Shown: piece after piece, positions 43,133 through 51,934 of the stretch
How the letters are laid out: every line of letters starts with the position of its first letter
Numbering within the stretch: the stretch's first letter is position 1
NCBI GenBank assembly: GCA_902362865.1
Contig: CABIYE010000007.1
Coordinates: forward strand, 1 to 64,000
DNA: 64,000 nucleotides
Source: Clostridiaceae bacterium
Lineage (GTDB): Bacteria; Bacillota; Clostridia; Lachnospirales; Lachnospiraceae
Direction of reading: 5' to 3'
The notes under the pieces: generated by a model
What the model was told of the DNA's origin: nothing
What the model saw: the letters and a program-made list of their open reading frames with translations, nothing else
Database searches by the model: none
Position numbers and translations under genes: made by a program

Positions 43133-44327
43133 TTCCCTTCTTCAAAGCATCCCGCACCTTCTTCGCTTCCGCTTCCCAGGAAGTTGTTTTTGCAAATGCA
43201 ATTCCCTGGTCTTTGATTTTCTCCAGCGCCTCTTCATGCTTCAGATAGTATTCCATCTTATCCGCTATGTCTGCCGGATCATACTCCACCAACACAGCAT
43301 TCTCTTCACTTACAAGCCAGGTACTGTTCTCTCCTTTTGAACAAACCACCGCCGAGCCGGACGCCATAATTTCAAGAGGCAATAATGACAAGTTTGTATT
43401 AGAAAGTACCATACACAAGTCACACTGCCCGTAGATTTCCGACAATTGCCCCATACTTACAATTCCCAGATTCTGATGCCGGAACGGGATCTCAAGATAG
43501 GACACATCCCAACCGGCCAAAAGCACCTCTACCTCCGGCATACGGCTGCACAGCTCAGAAAGTGCCAGCATCCCAATCTCAAAATCCCGGCGTTCTGTCA
43601 CCGGCCGTGCATAAAAAAATACTTTTTTTTCATTTCCCGTCTTCTTATGCTCTCTATACAATTCCTTATCATAAGAAAAACTAAAACTGTCACACTTCAT
43701 CCCATACCGCTCTTCCAGCATATCCTTCAGCCAATCGCCAGCCGTAATTCCCCGGAACCCGAACCGGTAAGTATCTTCTGCAAACTGATAGAAAGAACCC
43801 ATTGGGAAAAAGTAAGGCTCATAATCCTGCACAAAGTAGAATTTAGAAATGGTATTATCAAAATTCTTCACAAAATAAGCCGTCTGCCAGGCAGTAGCAA
43901 TGGTTGCATGAGCAAACTCCGCCTCTCTGATATCCCAGAAAGCTTCCACCCGGCTGTCAAGAATGGGAAACATCTCCGAAAGTCTCTTCCGAAATCCCTT
44001 GTTATCATTCCGATAGGTAGGAGACAATACAAGATACAGCCTGCTGTGGAATCCCATATCCTCTAAAAACGAAACAAACCGGAAAATATTAATATGCCCG
44101 CCGGATCCTTCCCCCATCTCCGGAATAATCCAGTTCAGAATCTTAACCTCATCATTTTTATGTTTTTCGTATTCTGCCTGATTAAACGGAACACGCTTCT
44201 CAGTCGTCAAAAATTCATAATGCTTCAGAAATTCATTTTTCCTGGGGGCAAGATGGAACTTCTCAGCAACTCCCCTGATTCCTCTCCGTCTCACAAAGCG
44301 GATTCCCTTTATAACAAATTCCTTCAT
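43113..44327 (-). CDS. WsaF-like glycosyltransferase
   Basis: 404 residues of the GT-B WsaF rhamnosyltransferase type: ILNWIIPEMGEGSGGHINIF, FYFVQDYEPYFFPMGSFY, FGFRGITAGDWLKDML, FYARPVTERRDFEIGMLALS, MVLSNTNLSLLPLEIMASGS. It likely adds rhamnose or a similar sugar to a wall glycan. The start at 44327 directly follows the stop of the upstream GT2 gene and has GGGGG about ten bases before it; the frame is open to 44522, but that extension overlaps GT2 coding sequence. The C-terminal module of the downstream 970-residue protein is its duplicate. Confidence 0.82.
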   Translation of the reverse strand: MKEFVIKGIRFVRRRGIRGVAEKFHLAPRKNEFLKHYEFLTTEKRVPFNQAEYEKHKNDEVKILNWIIPEMGEGSGGHINIFRFVSFLEDMGFHSRLYLVLSPTYRNDNKGFRKRLSEMFPILDSRVEAFWDIREAEFAHATIATAWQTAYFVKNFDNTISKFYFVQDYEPYFFPMGSFYQFAEDTYRFGFRGITAGDWLKDMLEERYGMKCDSFSFSYDKELYREHKKTGNEKKVFFYARPVTERRDFEIGMLALSELCSRMPEVEVLLAGWDVSYLEIPFRHQNLGIVSMGQLSEIYGQCDLCMVLSNTNLSLLPLEIMASGSAVVCSKGENSTWLVSEENAVLVEYDPADIADKMEYYLKHEEALEKIKDQGIAFAKTTSWEAEAKKVRDALKKGIEEDAG

Positions 44328-44331
44328 ATCT

Positions 44332-45318
44332 CTATACCCCCTGACCCTTTCTCTGTTTGTATTGCTGCGATATTCTTCTGTCCCACCTTTCCTGCCTTCT
44401 CCTTGAAAATCTGTCATATCTTCCTCCTTTATATCCGGCATAGTACCGGCAATAATTGCGTCCGGCAGAATATAAAAGCCAGGAAAACTTCTCCTTCCTT
44501 TTAAGCGGCAGGGAGCGGACATATCGCAGATCTGCCAATGTATGCCTAATAACCAGAAGTGGAAGTTTCATCCAAGAATCAGAAATCACATAACCGTGAA
44601 TCCGGTTCAGACCTCTGTATTCATCAAAATAACGTCCATAATACTCTCGCAGAGGAAAATTATGGGAATGATAGACCGGAGCATAAGGGCAGTACACCTT
44701 CTTATATCCCAGCTCAATCATTTTGCGCATCCATATCTGATCTTCGGCAAAATCCACATCCGGATACGGATATTTCTCCCAGACATCTCTGCGCAGGCAT
44801 GCATTATTATCGGAAAAAAACGCCAGCTTATGCAGATAGCCTTCTTCCGACCTGTAGCGCTCCTCATCATCCAGCCAGTAAACCGTATTTTCCTGTCCAA
44901 AATTATCAAAATGCGCTTTTAAATCTCTCTTATCAAATATATTGCAATCCGGGTATGGCAAATGGATTCCAAATCCTCCCACTATTCCATCTTCTATTTG
45001 CATAGCATCCACCAGATTCTGAAGCCAGTCTTCCGACGCCGGAAGGGCATCCTGCGTAAGAAACACAATGTATGTCCCATTTCCTTGTGCTGCGCCATAG
45101 TTCCTTGTCCTTCCATGCCCGAACTCAGACGCCGGAATCTCGAATAACCGGCAGGGGTAACTGCGGATAATTCCAAGCGTCTCATCCCCGGAACCGGAAT
45201 CCACACAAATAACCTCATAACTATATTCTGTTTTCTGCCGGAACACCATGGCAAGCACACGGTTCAAAAGCTTCCCGGCATTCTTGGTTGGTATAACAAT
45301 CGAGACATCCATTTTCAA
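44332..45318 (-). CDS. Family 2 glycosyltransferase (rhamnosyltransferase-like)
   Basis: 328 residues, GT-A fold: VSIVIPTKNAGKLLNRVLAM, the nucleotide-binding VICVDSGSGDETLGII, the metal-site region FLTQDALPASEDWLQNLV, then DNNACLRRDVWEKYPYPDVD followed by FAEDQIWMRKM, as in RgpB/WbbL-type rhamnosyltransferases. First gene of the glycan cluster, preceded by AAGGAG. The region 45319-45450 between it and the divergent exporter gene has a TATAAT (45419-45424) for the latter but no strong -35. Confidence 0.87.
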   Translation of the reverse strand: MKMDVSIVIPTKNAGKLLNRVLAMVFRQKTEYSYEVICVDSGSGDETLGIIRSYPCRLFEIPASEFGHGRTRNYGAAQGNGTYIVFLTQDALPASEDWLQNLVDAMQIEDGIVGGFGIHLPYPDCNIFDKRDLKAHFDNFGQENTVYWLDDEERYRSEEGYLHKLAFFSDNNACLRRDVWEKYPYPDVDFAEDQIWMRKMIELGYKKVYCPYAPVYHSHNFPLREYYGRYFDEYRGLNRIHGYVISDSWMKLPLLVIRHTLADLRYVRSLPLKRKEKFSWLLYSAGRNYCRYYAGYKGGRYDRFSRRRQERWDRRISQQYKQRKGQGV

Positions 45319-45450
45319 AACTCCTTCACACTTCCTGTTATTGTACCATTAATAATTACTCATTTCAACCAGGCAAATCCCTATGAATTATATCTGTACA
45401 CCCTCTCCCTGACGATGATATAATTATAGAAGAGAAAGGAGTGGGATGTC

Positions 45451-46812
45451 ATGACAAAGGAGAAAAACGGAAAGAACCAGATTACGGAGGGAATTATCTG
45501 GAAACAATTACTGCTGTTCTTTTTTCCGATTGTAATCGGGACCTTATTTCAACAGTTATATAATACTGCAGACGCCGTCATTGTAGGGCGATTTGTCGGA
45601 AAAGAAGCGCTGGCAAGCGTAGGTGGCTCCGCTTCTGTCATCACCTATCAGGTCTTTTCCTTTTTTACAGGCCTATCTTCCGGAGCCACCGTAATTATCT
45701 CACAGTTCTTCGGAGCAAAGGATTACATGAACCTGCACAGAAGCCTCCATACTGCCTATGCATTTTCGATCATCGTAAGCATTCTAATCAGCATCGTCGG
45801 CTGGTTTGCGACGCCATGGCTGCTGGCTGTCACCAAAACACCGGAAGCTATTATGGGGGACTCTGTCCTCTACCTGCGCATCTATTTTCTGGGAATCATT
45901 GCCACTTTGGTCTATAACATGGGTTCCAGTATCATGCGTGCCATCGGAGACTCCAAAAGACCGCTTTATTACCTGATGTTCTGCTGTTTTCTGAACATCG
46001 CGCTGGACATCCTTTTGGTTATCGTTTTCAAAATGGGAATCGCCGGGGCAGCAATCGCTACCGTCATATCCCAGGCAGTCAGCGCCGTGCTTGTCACCAG
46101 GACGCTGATGTTTTCCTACGAAGATATCCAGCTGCAGATACGCCGGATACGGCTTTATCTGCCCATATTAAAATCAGAACTGCGCATCGGCCTTCCAAGC
46201 AGTCTCCAAGCGTGCATGTACGGTCTTACCAATATTATTATACAGACCGCCATCAACAGCTTCGGGACAGATACCGCTGCGGCGTGGGCGGCATTCGGAA
46301 AAATGGATATGATATTCTGGGCAGTCAGCGGCGCGTTCGGAATCGCCATTACCACTTTCACCGGTCAGAATTACGGCGCCGGGAAAATGAACCGGGTATA
46401 TCAGAGCGTGCGCACCTGCCTGGGAATGTCACTTGCAATCTGCGGCTCCATCCTGGTCTTCCTGATGCTTTTTGCAAAACCTTTATTTTATCTGTTTACA
46501 GATGACCCAAATGTCATATCCATCGGAACTTATATGCTGCTGCATATCGTCCCAAGTTATGCCATCTTCATCTTTGTAGAAATCCTCTCAGGAGCACTGC
46601 GCGGAATAGGCGATGTACTGATACCAACTCTGATTACCCTGGGCGGCGTCTGCGGCGTCCGTCTCCCTTGGATCCTGATTATGGTTCCTATCCGTCAAGA
46701 GCTGTCTACCATCCTTATCAGCTACCCTCTCGCCTGGGGCGCCACCATACTGCTTCTGGCACCATACTATTTCTACAGGAAAGCACACAATGCAGACAAT
46801 TACTCGCGATAA
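45451..46812 (+). CDS. MATE-family efflux transporter
   Basis: 453 residues, about 12 membrane helices. The opening FFPIVIGTLFQQLYNTADAV followed by IVGRFVGKEALASVG is the MATE signature; the mirrored C-terminal half has SGAFGIAITTFTGQNYGAGK. It exports cationic drugs or metabolites using Na+ or H+; substrate unknown. AAAGGAGTGGGATGTC precedes the start. A second, distinct MATE gene lies at 51935-53305. Confidence 0.9.
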   Translation: MTKEKNGKNQITEGIIWKQLLLFFFPIVIGTLFQQLYNTADAVIVGRFVGKEALASVGGSASVITYQVFSFFTGLSSGATVIISQFFGAKDYMNLHRSLHTAYAFSIIVSILISIVGWFATPWLLAVTKTPEAIMGDSVLYLRIYFLGIIATLVYNMGSSIMRAIGDSKRPLYYLMFCCFLNIALDILLVIVFKMGIAGAAIATVISQAVSAVLVTRTLMFSYEDIQLQIRRIRLYLPILKSELRIGLPSSLQACMYGLTNIIIQTAINSFGTDTAAAWAAFGKMDMIFWAVSGAFGIAITTFTGQNYGAGKMNRVYQSVRTCLGMSLAICGSILVFLMLFAKPLFYLFTDDPNVISIGTYMLLHIVPSYAIFIFVEILSGALRGIGDVLIPTLITLGGVCGVRLPWILIMVPIRQELSTILISYPLAWGATILLLAPYYFYRKAHNADNYSR

Positions 46813-46867
46813 ATTGCATGAATATTTAGATAATTTATATTTTCAAAAAAAATATTTCAAAATCTTC

Positions 46868-47060
46868 TTGACATTTTCTATTCAATAACTTAAAATAGGG
46901 ATAACAAAAGAAGAGAAAACTTCAAAAAACAGGAGGTCGGTCCAATGAAATAGAGGGACTTATCTAAAATTCAATAGAAAGCGAGGTTATATAGTGAAAC
47001 TTCTGGAATTTCATTAAAAGAGCTATTCGATTTATAAAATAAAATCGAATAGCTCTCTTT
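46868..47060 (+). ncRNA. Candidate short transcript with two mini-ORFs
   Basis: TTGACA (46868-46873), 17 bases, TAAAAT (46891-46896) would start a transcript near 46903. A perfect AGGAGG (46931-46936) stands 8 bases before ATGAAATAG, a two-codon reading frame at 46945. A second weaker site (GCGAGG) precedes a GTG frame of 7 codons (46994-47017), and a strong terminator follows. No longer gene fits. It could be a small RNA, a leader relic or a decayed gene. Confidence 0.35.
47019..47060 (+). terminator. Strong terminator after the MATE gene region
   Basis: AGAGCTATTCGATTT (47019-47033) pairs perfectly with AAATCGAATAGCTCT (47042-47056), followed by CTTT. Confidence 0.75.
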
Positions 47061-47067
47061 CTGTCAA

Positions 47068-47152
47068 TGCGGAAGATGGGACTTGAACCCACACAAGCGC
47101 AATGCTTACAAGATCCTTAGTCTTGCTCGTCTGCCAGTTCCGACACTTCCGC
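47068..47152 (-). tRNA. tRNA-Leu (anticodon AAG)
   Basis: 85 bases without CCA. Acceptor arms GCGGAAG and CTTCCGC pair; anticodon stem CAAGA/TCTTG encloses loop CTAAGGA, giving anticodon AAG for CUU/CUC codons; TGTGGGTTCAAGTCCCA is the T arm. The long variable arm expected of tRNA-Leu is present. Confidence 0.93.
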
Positions 47153-47206
47153 CTATCAATATGTAATTAAGTATATAAGAGGACTGCTCTGCGCAATCCT
47201 CCTGAA

Positions 47207-47291
47207 TGCGGAAGATGGGACTTGAACCCACACGATCGCATTGATCACAAGATCCTTAGTCTTGCTCGTCTGCCAGTTCCGACACTTCCGC
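47207..47291 (-). tRNA. tRNA-Leu (anticodon AAG), second copy
   Basis: Identical to the copy 54 bases away over the acceptor, D and anticodon arms, with a different variable arm (TGATCAATGCGATCG against TAAGCATTGCGCTTG). Both variable arms keep a paired stem. Tandem duplication is clear. Confidence 0.93.
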
Positions 47292-47352
47292 TTGACTTAA
47301 CGTCCGTCTAATAGATTACTACATTGGTTCATAAATGTCAATACCAAATTTC

Positions 47353-47385
47353 AAAAACCTCCGCCTCCCGCCGGGAGACGGAAGT
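47353..47385 (-). terminator. Terminator of the infC-rpmI-rplT operon
   Basis: CTTCCGTCTCCC and GGGAGGCGGAGG (minus strand) pair around GGC/CGG, followed by TTTTTG. It lies just after rplT. Confidence 0.8.
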
Positions 47386-47401
47386 TTCTGTTTTCTATAA
47401 A

Positions 47402-47758
47402 TTAAGCGAGCGCTGACTTTGCAACTTCTGCAAGTGTTGCAAATCCTGCAGCATCATTTACCGCCATCTCTGCCAGCATCTTTCTGTTCACATCCACATT
47501 CGCCAACTTTAAGCCATGCATGAACTTGCTGTATGACAGTCCGTTCAATCTTGCTGCCGCATTAATACGTGCAATCCAGAGCTGACGCATCTGACGTTTA
47601 CGCTGTTTTCTTCCTGCATAAGAAGATGTAAGCGCTCTCATTACAGACTGTTTTGCAACTCTGTACTGTTTGGAACGTGCTCCCCTATATCCTTTTGCCA
47701 ATTTTAAAGTTCTGTTATGTTTTTTCTTAGCGTTCAATCCGCCTTTGATTCTTGCCAT
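47402..47758 (-). CDS. rplT: 50S ribosomal protein L20
   Basis: 118 residues. [20 protein letters not shown] followed by [15 protein letters not shown], and the C-terminal globular part [20 protein letters not shown], are typical. L20 binds 23S rRNA early in assembly and represses its own operon by binding the leader. Last gene of infC-rpmI-rplT. Confidence 0.97.
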   Translation of the reverse strand: MARIKGGLNAKKKHNRTLKLAKGYRGARSKQYRVAKQSVMRALTSSYAGRKQRKRQMRQLWIARINAAARLNGLSYSKFMHGLKLANVDVNRKMLAEMAVNDAAGFATLAEVAKSALA

Positions 47759-47789
47759 GTCTTATTCCTCCTTCAATATCTGTCTTATC

Positions 47790-47987
47790 TTAGAGATATG
47801 GTAATACTTTCTTCATATTCTTTACGTTAGTAGCATCTGCAATAGTTGCCTTTCTGAGATTTCTTTTTCTCTTTGTAGACTTCTTTGTTAAGATATGGCT
47901 CTTGTAAGCTTTATTTCTTTTTAACTTTCCTGTACCTGTTTTTTTGAAGCGCTTTGCAGCAGCTCTATTTGTCTTAATTTTTGGCAT
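47790..47987 (-). CDS. rpmI: 50S ribosomal protein L35
   Basis: 65 residues, very basic: [20 protein letters not shown] and [17 protein letters not shown] match L35. Middle gene of the operon, preceded by AAGGAGGAATAT. Confidence 0.97.
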   Translation of the reverse strand: MPKIKTNRAAAKRFKKTGTGKLKRNKAYKSHILTKKSTKRKRNLRKATIADATNVKNMKKVLPYL

Positions 47988-48020
47988 GATATATTCCTCC
48001 TTGATAATGTGTGTTTATTT

Positions 48021-48527
48021 TTAACGTTTTACAGTTAAAACCATGCTCATATTTCTTCCTTCGAGTTTGGCTGGCTTCTCCACCACAGCCACATCCTCCA
48101 GCATCTTGGCAAAATCATCCAAAATATGTCTGCTCTGCTGTACGTGTGCCATTTCTCTCCCGCGGAATCGCAACGTGACTTTTACTTTATTTCCCTTCCC
48201 AATGAACTTCTTCGCACTATTCACCTTTGTATTCAAATCATTGGTGTCGATATTGGGTGAAAGACGCACTTCCTTAACCTCGACCGTCTTTTGCTTTTTC
48301 TTGGCCTCTTTTTCTTTTCTTGTCAGCTCATACTTATACTTACCGTAATCAATAATCTTGCATACCGGCGGTTGAGCCTTCGGAGCAATCTTCACAAGGT
48401 CTAAATCTGCTTCATGCGCAAGTTTCATCGCATCCTTCGCAGACATAATGCCAAGCTGCTCTCCTTCTTCGCTGATTACGCGTACTTCTCTGTCTCTGAT
48501 TTGCTCGTTAATCATTAAATCGCTAAT
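48021..48527 (-). CDS. infC: Translation initiation factor IF-3
   Basis: 168 residues. INEQIRDREVRVISEEGEQL, the linker EKEAKKKQKTVEVKEVRLSP and the C-terminal KVKVTLRFRGREMAHVQQSR are canonical. The first ATG in frame (48515) is too far from the ribosome site; GGAGGTG lies 7 bases before an in-frame ATT at 48525-48527, which I take as the start. An ATT start is the known device by which IF-3 limits its own synthesis. Confidence 0.93.
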   Translation of the reverse strand: MSDLMINEQIRDREVRVISEEGEQLGIMSAKDAMKLAHEADLDLVKIAPKAQPPVCKIIDYGKYKYELTRKEKEAKKKQKTVEVKEVRLSPNIDTNDLNTKVNSAKKFIGKGNKVKVTLRFRGREMAHVQQSRHILDDFAKMLEDVAVVEKPAKLEGRNMSMVLTVKR

Positions 48528-48750
48528 TGTAGTGCACCTCCATCATAAAATAAAACATAAAATGTAAGCAGTACTCTTTCCTTACATAAAAAATAAGTGA
48601 ACAGCTTCCGACTATCCACTTTCAACTCTGCATAAAATACAAGAGAGACTTATACAATCTCTTTTTTCATGCCGCTTTATCAAACCGCCAGATGCCCGAT
48701 TGCACTGAGGTGAGAGTGGATACTCTACTTTATTTTCCGCTTCACGCAGT
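48528..48750 (-). promoter_or_regulatory. L20-type autoregulatory leader of infC operon
   Basis: A leader of about 220 bases. Two distant segments are complementary: GTATCCACTCTC (about 48710-48722) and GAAAGTGGATAG (about 48617-48630), the sort of long-range pairing that mimics the L20 site on 23S rRNA. Near the gene TGTAAG...CTTACA followed by TTTTATGTTTTATTTT (about 48545-48590) is terminator-like, and another short hairpin AGAGATT/AGTCTCT lies upstream. Assignment rests on position and pairing, not on a covariance search. Confidence 0.65.
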
Positions 48751-48754
48751 TAAT

Positions 48755-48783
48755 AATCTAACACATTATTTTTTCATTGTCAA
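48755..48783 (-). promoter_or_regulatory. Promoter of infC-rpmI-rplT
   Basis: TTGACA (48778-48783), 17 bases, TAGATT (48755-48760) on the minus strand. Confidence 0.7.
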
Positions 48784-48794
48784 CCTTTTTTCTA

Positions 48795-48823
48795 TTGCGA
48801 AATCCGACTTTTTTCTATATAAT
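48795..48823 (+). promoter_or_regulatory. Promoter of the sodium symporter gene
   Basis: TTGCGA (48795-48800), 17 bases, TATAAT (48818-48823), followed by GAGGAGGT before the start at 48889. Confidence 0.65.
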
Positions 48824-48888
48824 GGTTTTTACACACTGTCATTAAAATATAAGAAATGAGAGAATGATTTTGAGGAGGTTTTTATTCA

Positions 48889-50244
48889 ATGAACGAAAGA
48901 AGCAATTTTTCTAGCAAGCTGGGATTTGTACTGGCCGCTGCCGGTTCTGCAGTCGGTCTGGGGAATATCTGGCGTTTCCCGTATCTGGCGGCTCAGTATG
49001 GAGGCGGTACGTTTCTCTTAATATACTTAATCCTGGCTGTCACCTTCGGCTTCGCCCTTATGATTGGTGAAGTTGCCTTGGGACGCAAAACCGGATTAAG
49101 CGCTATCGGTGCTTTTAGATCCTTGGATTCCCGTTTCGGATTCCTTGGAATCCTGGCATCCATTGTACCGATTATCATCTTCCCTTACTATTCTGTAATC
49201 GGAGGCTGGGTTGTTAAGTACTTTGCCGTCTTCATCAGCGGAGGCTCTTCTGTTGCTGCGCAAGATACCTATTTTTCAGATTTTATCGGCGGAACCTTTG
49301 AACCGCTCGGATGGTTTTTTCTCTTTATAGGCATTACCGCTTTCGTTGTACTCTGCGGCGTACAGAAGGGTATTGAAAAAGTAAGCAAGTTCATGATGCC
49401 TGTATTGGTTGTCCTTACGGTTGTCATCTCTATCTACAGCCTGACTCTGGACGGCGCTATGGAAGGTCTTGCCTACTATATTATGCCTCATATGGCAGAT
49501 GTATCCGTAAAAACAATCCTTGCCGCCATGGGACAGTTATTTTACTCCATGTCACTGGCGATGGGTATTATGGTTACTTATGGTTCCTATATGAAAAAAA
49601 ACGACCATCTGGAAAGTTCAGTAAGGCAGATTGAAATATTTGATACAGGAATTGCTTTCCTCGCAGGTCTGATGATTATCCCCGCTGTGTTCGCCTTCTC
49701 CGGCGGAGACCGTTCTGCGCTCAGTGCAGGTCCGGGACTGATGTTCATCACACTTCCAAAGGTATTCGCAAGCATGAAGTTTGGCGGTTTTATCGGAACC
49801 ATTTTCTTCATCCTGGTATTTTTTGCGGCGCTGACATCCGCAATTTCTCTGATGGAAACCATCGTATCTATTTTCTGCGATAAGTTTCACTGGGGACGTA
49901 AACCGACCTGTATTTTTGTTTTAATTCTCTCCATACTGCTGGGGATTCCGTCTTCTCTCGGATTCGGACCTTTAAGCTTCATCAGTTGGATGGGCATGTC
50001 CGTCCTGGATATTATGGACTTTGTAAGCAACAGCATCCTGATGCCGATCGTTGCACTGTTCACCTGTATCTTTATCGGATTCATCATTAAACCGAAAGCT
50101 ATTGCCGATGAAGTAAAGGTGACAGACGGGACATTCAAAGGGGAGAAGCTGTTTACCGTTATGATTAAATGGATTGCCCCCATCTTCCTGATTATGATTC
50201 TGGTAAGTTCTATTGCCAATGCACTTGGAATTTTCAAGCTTTAG
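48889..50244 (+). CDS. Sodium-dependent transporter, NSS/SNF family
   Basis: 451 residues with about 11 membrane helices. FVLAAAGSAVGLGNIWRFPY is the NSS helix-1 signature with sodium ligands; GGTFLLIYLILAVTFGFALM and the helix-6/8 regions (GQLFYSMSLAMGIMVTYGSY; FFAALTSAISLMETIVS) fit bacterial amino-acid members such as MhsT/TnaT. It probably imports an amino acid with Na+. Transcribed divergently from infC. Confidence 0.93.
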   Translation: MNERSNFSSKLGFVLAAAGSAVGLGNIWRFPYLAAQYGGGTFLLIYLILAVTFGFALMIGEVALGRKTGLSAIGAFRSLDSRFGFLGILASIVPIIIFPYYSVIGGWVVKYFAVFISGGSSVAAQDTYFSDFIGGTFEPLGWFFLFIGITAFVVLCGVQKGIEKVSKFMMPVLVVLTVVISIYSLTLDGAMEGLAYYIMPHMADVSVKTILAAMGQLFYSMSLAMGIMVTYGSYMKKNDHLESSVRQIEIFDTGIAFLAGLMIIPAVFAFSGGDRSALSAGPGLMFITLPKVFASMKFGGFIGTIFFILVFFAALTSAISLMETIVSIFCDKFHWGRKPTCIFVLILSILLGIPSSLGFGPLSFISWMGMSVLDIMDFVSNSILMPIVALFTCIFIGFIIKPKAIADEVKVTDGTFKGEKLFTVMIKWIAPIFLIMILVSSIANALGIFKL

Positions 50245-50259
50245 AAATATGCAATGCTG

Positions 50260-50290
50260 AAAAGAGCTGTCGGTATTTTCCGGCAGCTCC
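50260..50290 (+). terminator. Terminator after the sodium symporter
   Basis: GAGCTGTCGG and CCGGCAGCTC pair (one wobble) around TATTTT, followed by a pyrimidine stretch. It lies between convergent genes and could serve both. Confidence 0.6.
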
Positions 50291-50321
50291 TTCCTATTCT
50301 TCAAAACCTTTTGAATTTTTC

Positions 50322-50990
50322 TTATTCTACAATCCAGCTTTCGACTTCCTCAGCCCCCGCATATTTTTCCAGATACCGTTTTCCGTACTCCAATGCTCTT
50401 TCCAAGTCCTGATTGTCCGAAAAAGAATAGATCAGCGTCAAAACTTCCTTTGCGTCTTCCGTAATCATCGCGCGCTCCGAATCACTGGTAGAACTTCCAA
50501 TTGCTCCTGCCTTGTCAGCCAATACAGGAAGCGCTTCAATATTGATCTCTTCTTTCCCAATTCCCTTATAAGTCTCTCCGGGCCGTCCAACACGGAATAC
50601 CAGTGTATCATCTATACGAGCTGTGTCATAAGATCCGACTGAGAAGCCGGATTCAATGGATATGAGATTATTCACATCCACCACTGTATTGACCTCATAC
50701 AGACCTTTTCCCTGTCCGATTCTTCGAATTAAAGCTTCCGAAGATACCCGGTACCTGCTGGGATCCTTCCCGAATGCCTTATACGCGGCACGAGATTCTT
50801 TCACGTTCGGTATCTCATTAACACCATAATCAAAAATAGCATCCTTCGTTTTCTTAAAAACATCCTTCTTCAGGTAGTTCCACATATCCGGATTCTTCTT
50901 TTCTACCTTCACCTTATACTGCAGACAGCCGACCCTGGTCGCCGCCCATTTCTCTTTCATCTCTCTGTCAATCGTTAAGTCCTTCTTCAC
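50322..50990 (-). CDS. B3/B4 tRNA-binding domain protein
   Basis: 222 residues matching the B3/4 domain of the phenylalanyl-tRNA synthetase beta chain as a stand-alone protein: ESRAAYKAFGKDPSRYRVSS followed by EALIRRI, VDVNNLISIESGFSVGSYD. The fold resembles editing domains, so trans-editing of mischarged tRNA is possible, but no function is proven that I know of. It lies 6 bases after the DegV gene and is probably co-transcribed. Confidence 0.85.
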   Translation of the reverse strand: MKKDLTIDREMKEKWAATRVGCLQYKVKVEKKNPDMWNYLKKDVFKKTKDAIFDYGVNEIPNVKESRAAYKAFGKDPSRYRVSSEALIRRIGQGKGLYEVNTVVDVNNLISIESGFSVGSYDTARIDDTLVFRVGRPGETYKGIGKEEINIEALPVLADKAGAIGSSTSDSERAMITEDAKEVLTLIYSFSDNQDLERALEYGKRYLEKYAGAEEVESWIVE

Positions 50991-50996
50991 TGTCCG

Positions 50997-51860
50997 TTAC
51001 CTCGCATTTCCCATACAAAATACTGCCACAACGCCCGGACCGGTATGACTTCCGATTACGGTTCCGATATTATGGATCAGAATGTTGTCAATTCCCATCT
51101 TTTCCCGGACCAATCCTGCCACATATTCTGCATCCTCAATACAATCACCGTGCGTAATCATAATAATGTCATTCTCCCAGCCCTTTGACTGCTCTACTGC
51201 CATATCCACAATCCGGTGCAGAGACTTTTTACGTCCTCTCTCCTTACCGATTACCTGCAGCTTTCCTTCATTATCCATATGGATAATGGGCTTAATCTTC
51301 ACCATAGTTCCAAGAACTGCCGTTGCCTTCGACACGCGTCCGCCTCTGTGCAGATGATTCAGATCATCCACCGTCACATCATGGCAGATATGAAGCTTAT
51401 TCTCTTCTGCCCATGCCGCAGCCTCATCAATGGTCTTCCCTTCCTTCTTAAGCTGCAGTACTTTATAAAGAAGTAATCCTTCTCCCAGGCAGGCACAAAG
51501 TGTATCTATCACTATAACCTTCGCCTCCGGATACTCTTCCTGTAACTGCTCTGCCGCAAGCACCATACTATTACAGGTACCGCTAAGTCCTGAAGAAAAG
51601 GCAAGGTGAAGCACATCTTTCCCTTCTTTTAAGAAAGGCTCCAAGGCCGCCTTCGCCTCCTCCGGATTAACCTGTGATGTCACCGACATAATTCCCTGGC
51701 GAAGCTTATCAAAAAATTCCTTTGCAGTCAATCCATTCATGTCTTCATAGGTCTTTCCATCCATTGTATATTTCAGTGGAATTACAGGAACGCTTCTTTC
51801 TTCCAGCCATTCTTTCGGTAAATCCACAGTACTGTTCACAGTAATCACATAATCTCGCAT
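50997..51860 (-). CDS. DegV-family fatty-acid-binding protein
   Basis: 287 residues. VITVNSTVDLPKEWLEE, TSQVNPEEAKAALEPFL, FSSGLSGTCNSMVLAAEQL and the C-terminal IGTVIGSHTGPGVVAVFCMG are DegV/FakB hallmarks. Such proteins bind an acyl chain and present it to the kinase FakA. AAGGAGG with 7-base spacing fixes the start at 51860; the frame stays open to 51932. Confidence 0.92.
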   Translation of the reverse strand: MRDYVITVNSTVDLPKEWLEERSVPVIPLKYTMDGKTYEDMNGLTAKEFFDKLRQGIMSVTSQVNPEEAKAALEPFLKEGKDVLHLAFSSGLSGTCNSMVLAAEQLQEEYPEAKVIVIDTLCACLGEGLLLYKVLQLKKEGKTIDEAAAWAEENKLHICHDVTVDDLNHLHRGGRVSKATAVLGTMVKIKPIIHMDNEGKLQVIGKERGRKKSLHRIVDMAVEQSKGWENDIIMITHGDCIEDAEYVAGLVREKMGIDNILIHNIGTVIGSHTGPGVVAVFCMGNAR

Positions 51861-51934
51861 CACTCTGCCTCCTTGCTGCATCTGATATCCCGTGCATTGC
51901 CGCGCAAATCCACATTTGCCTGGCGTTACCACTG

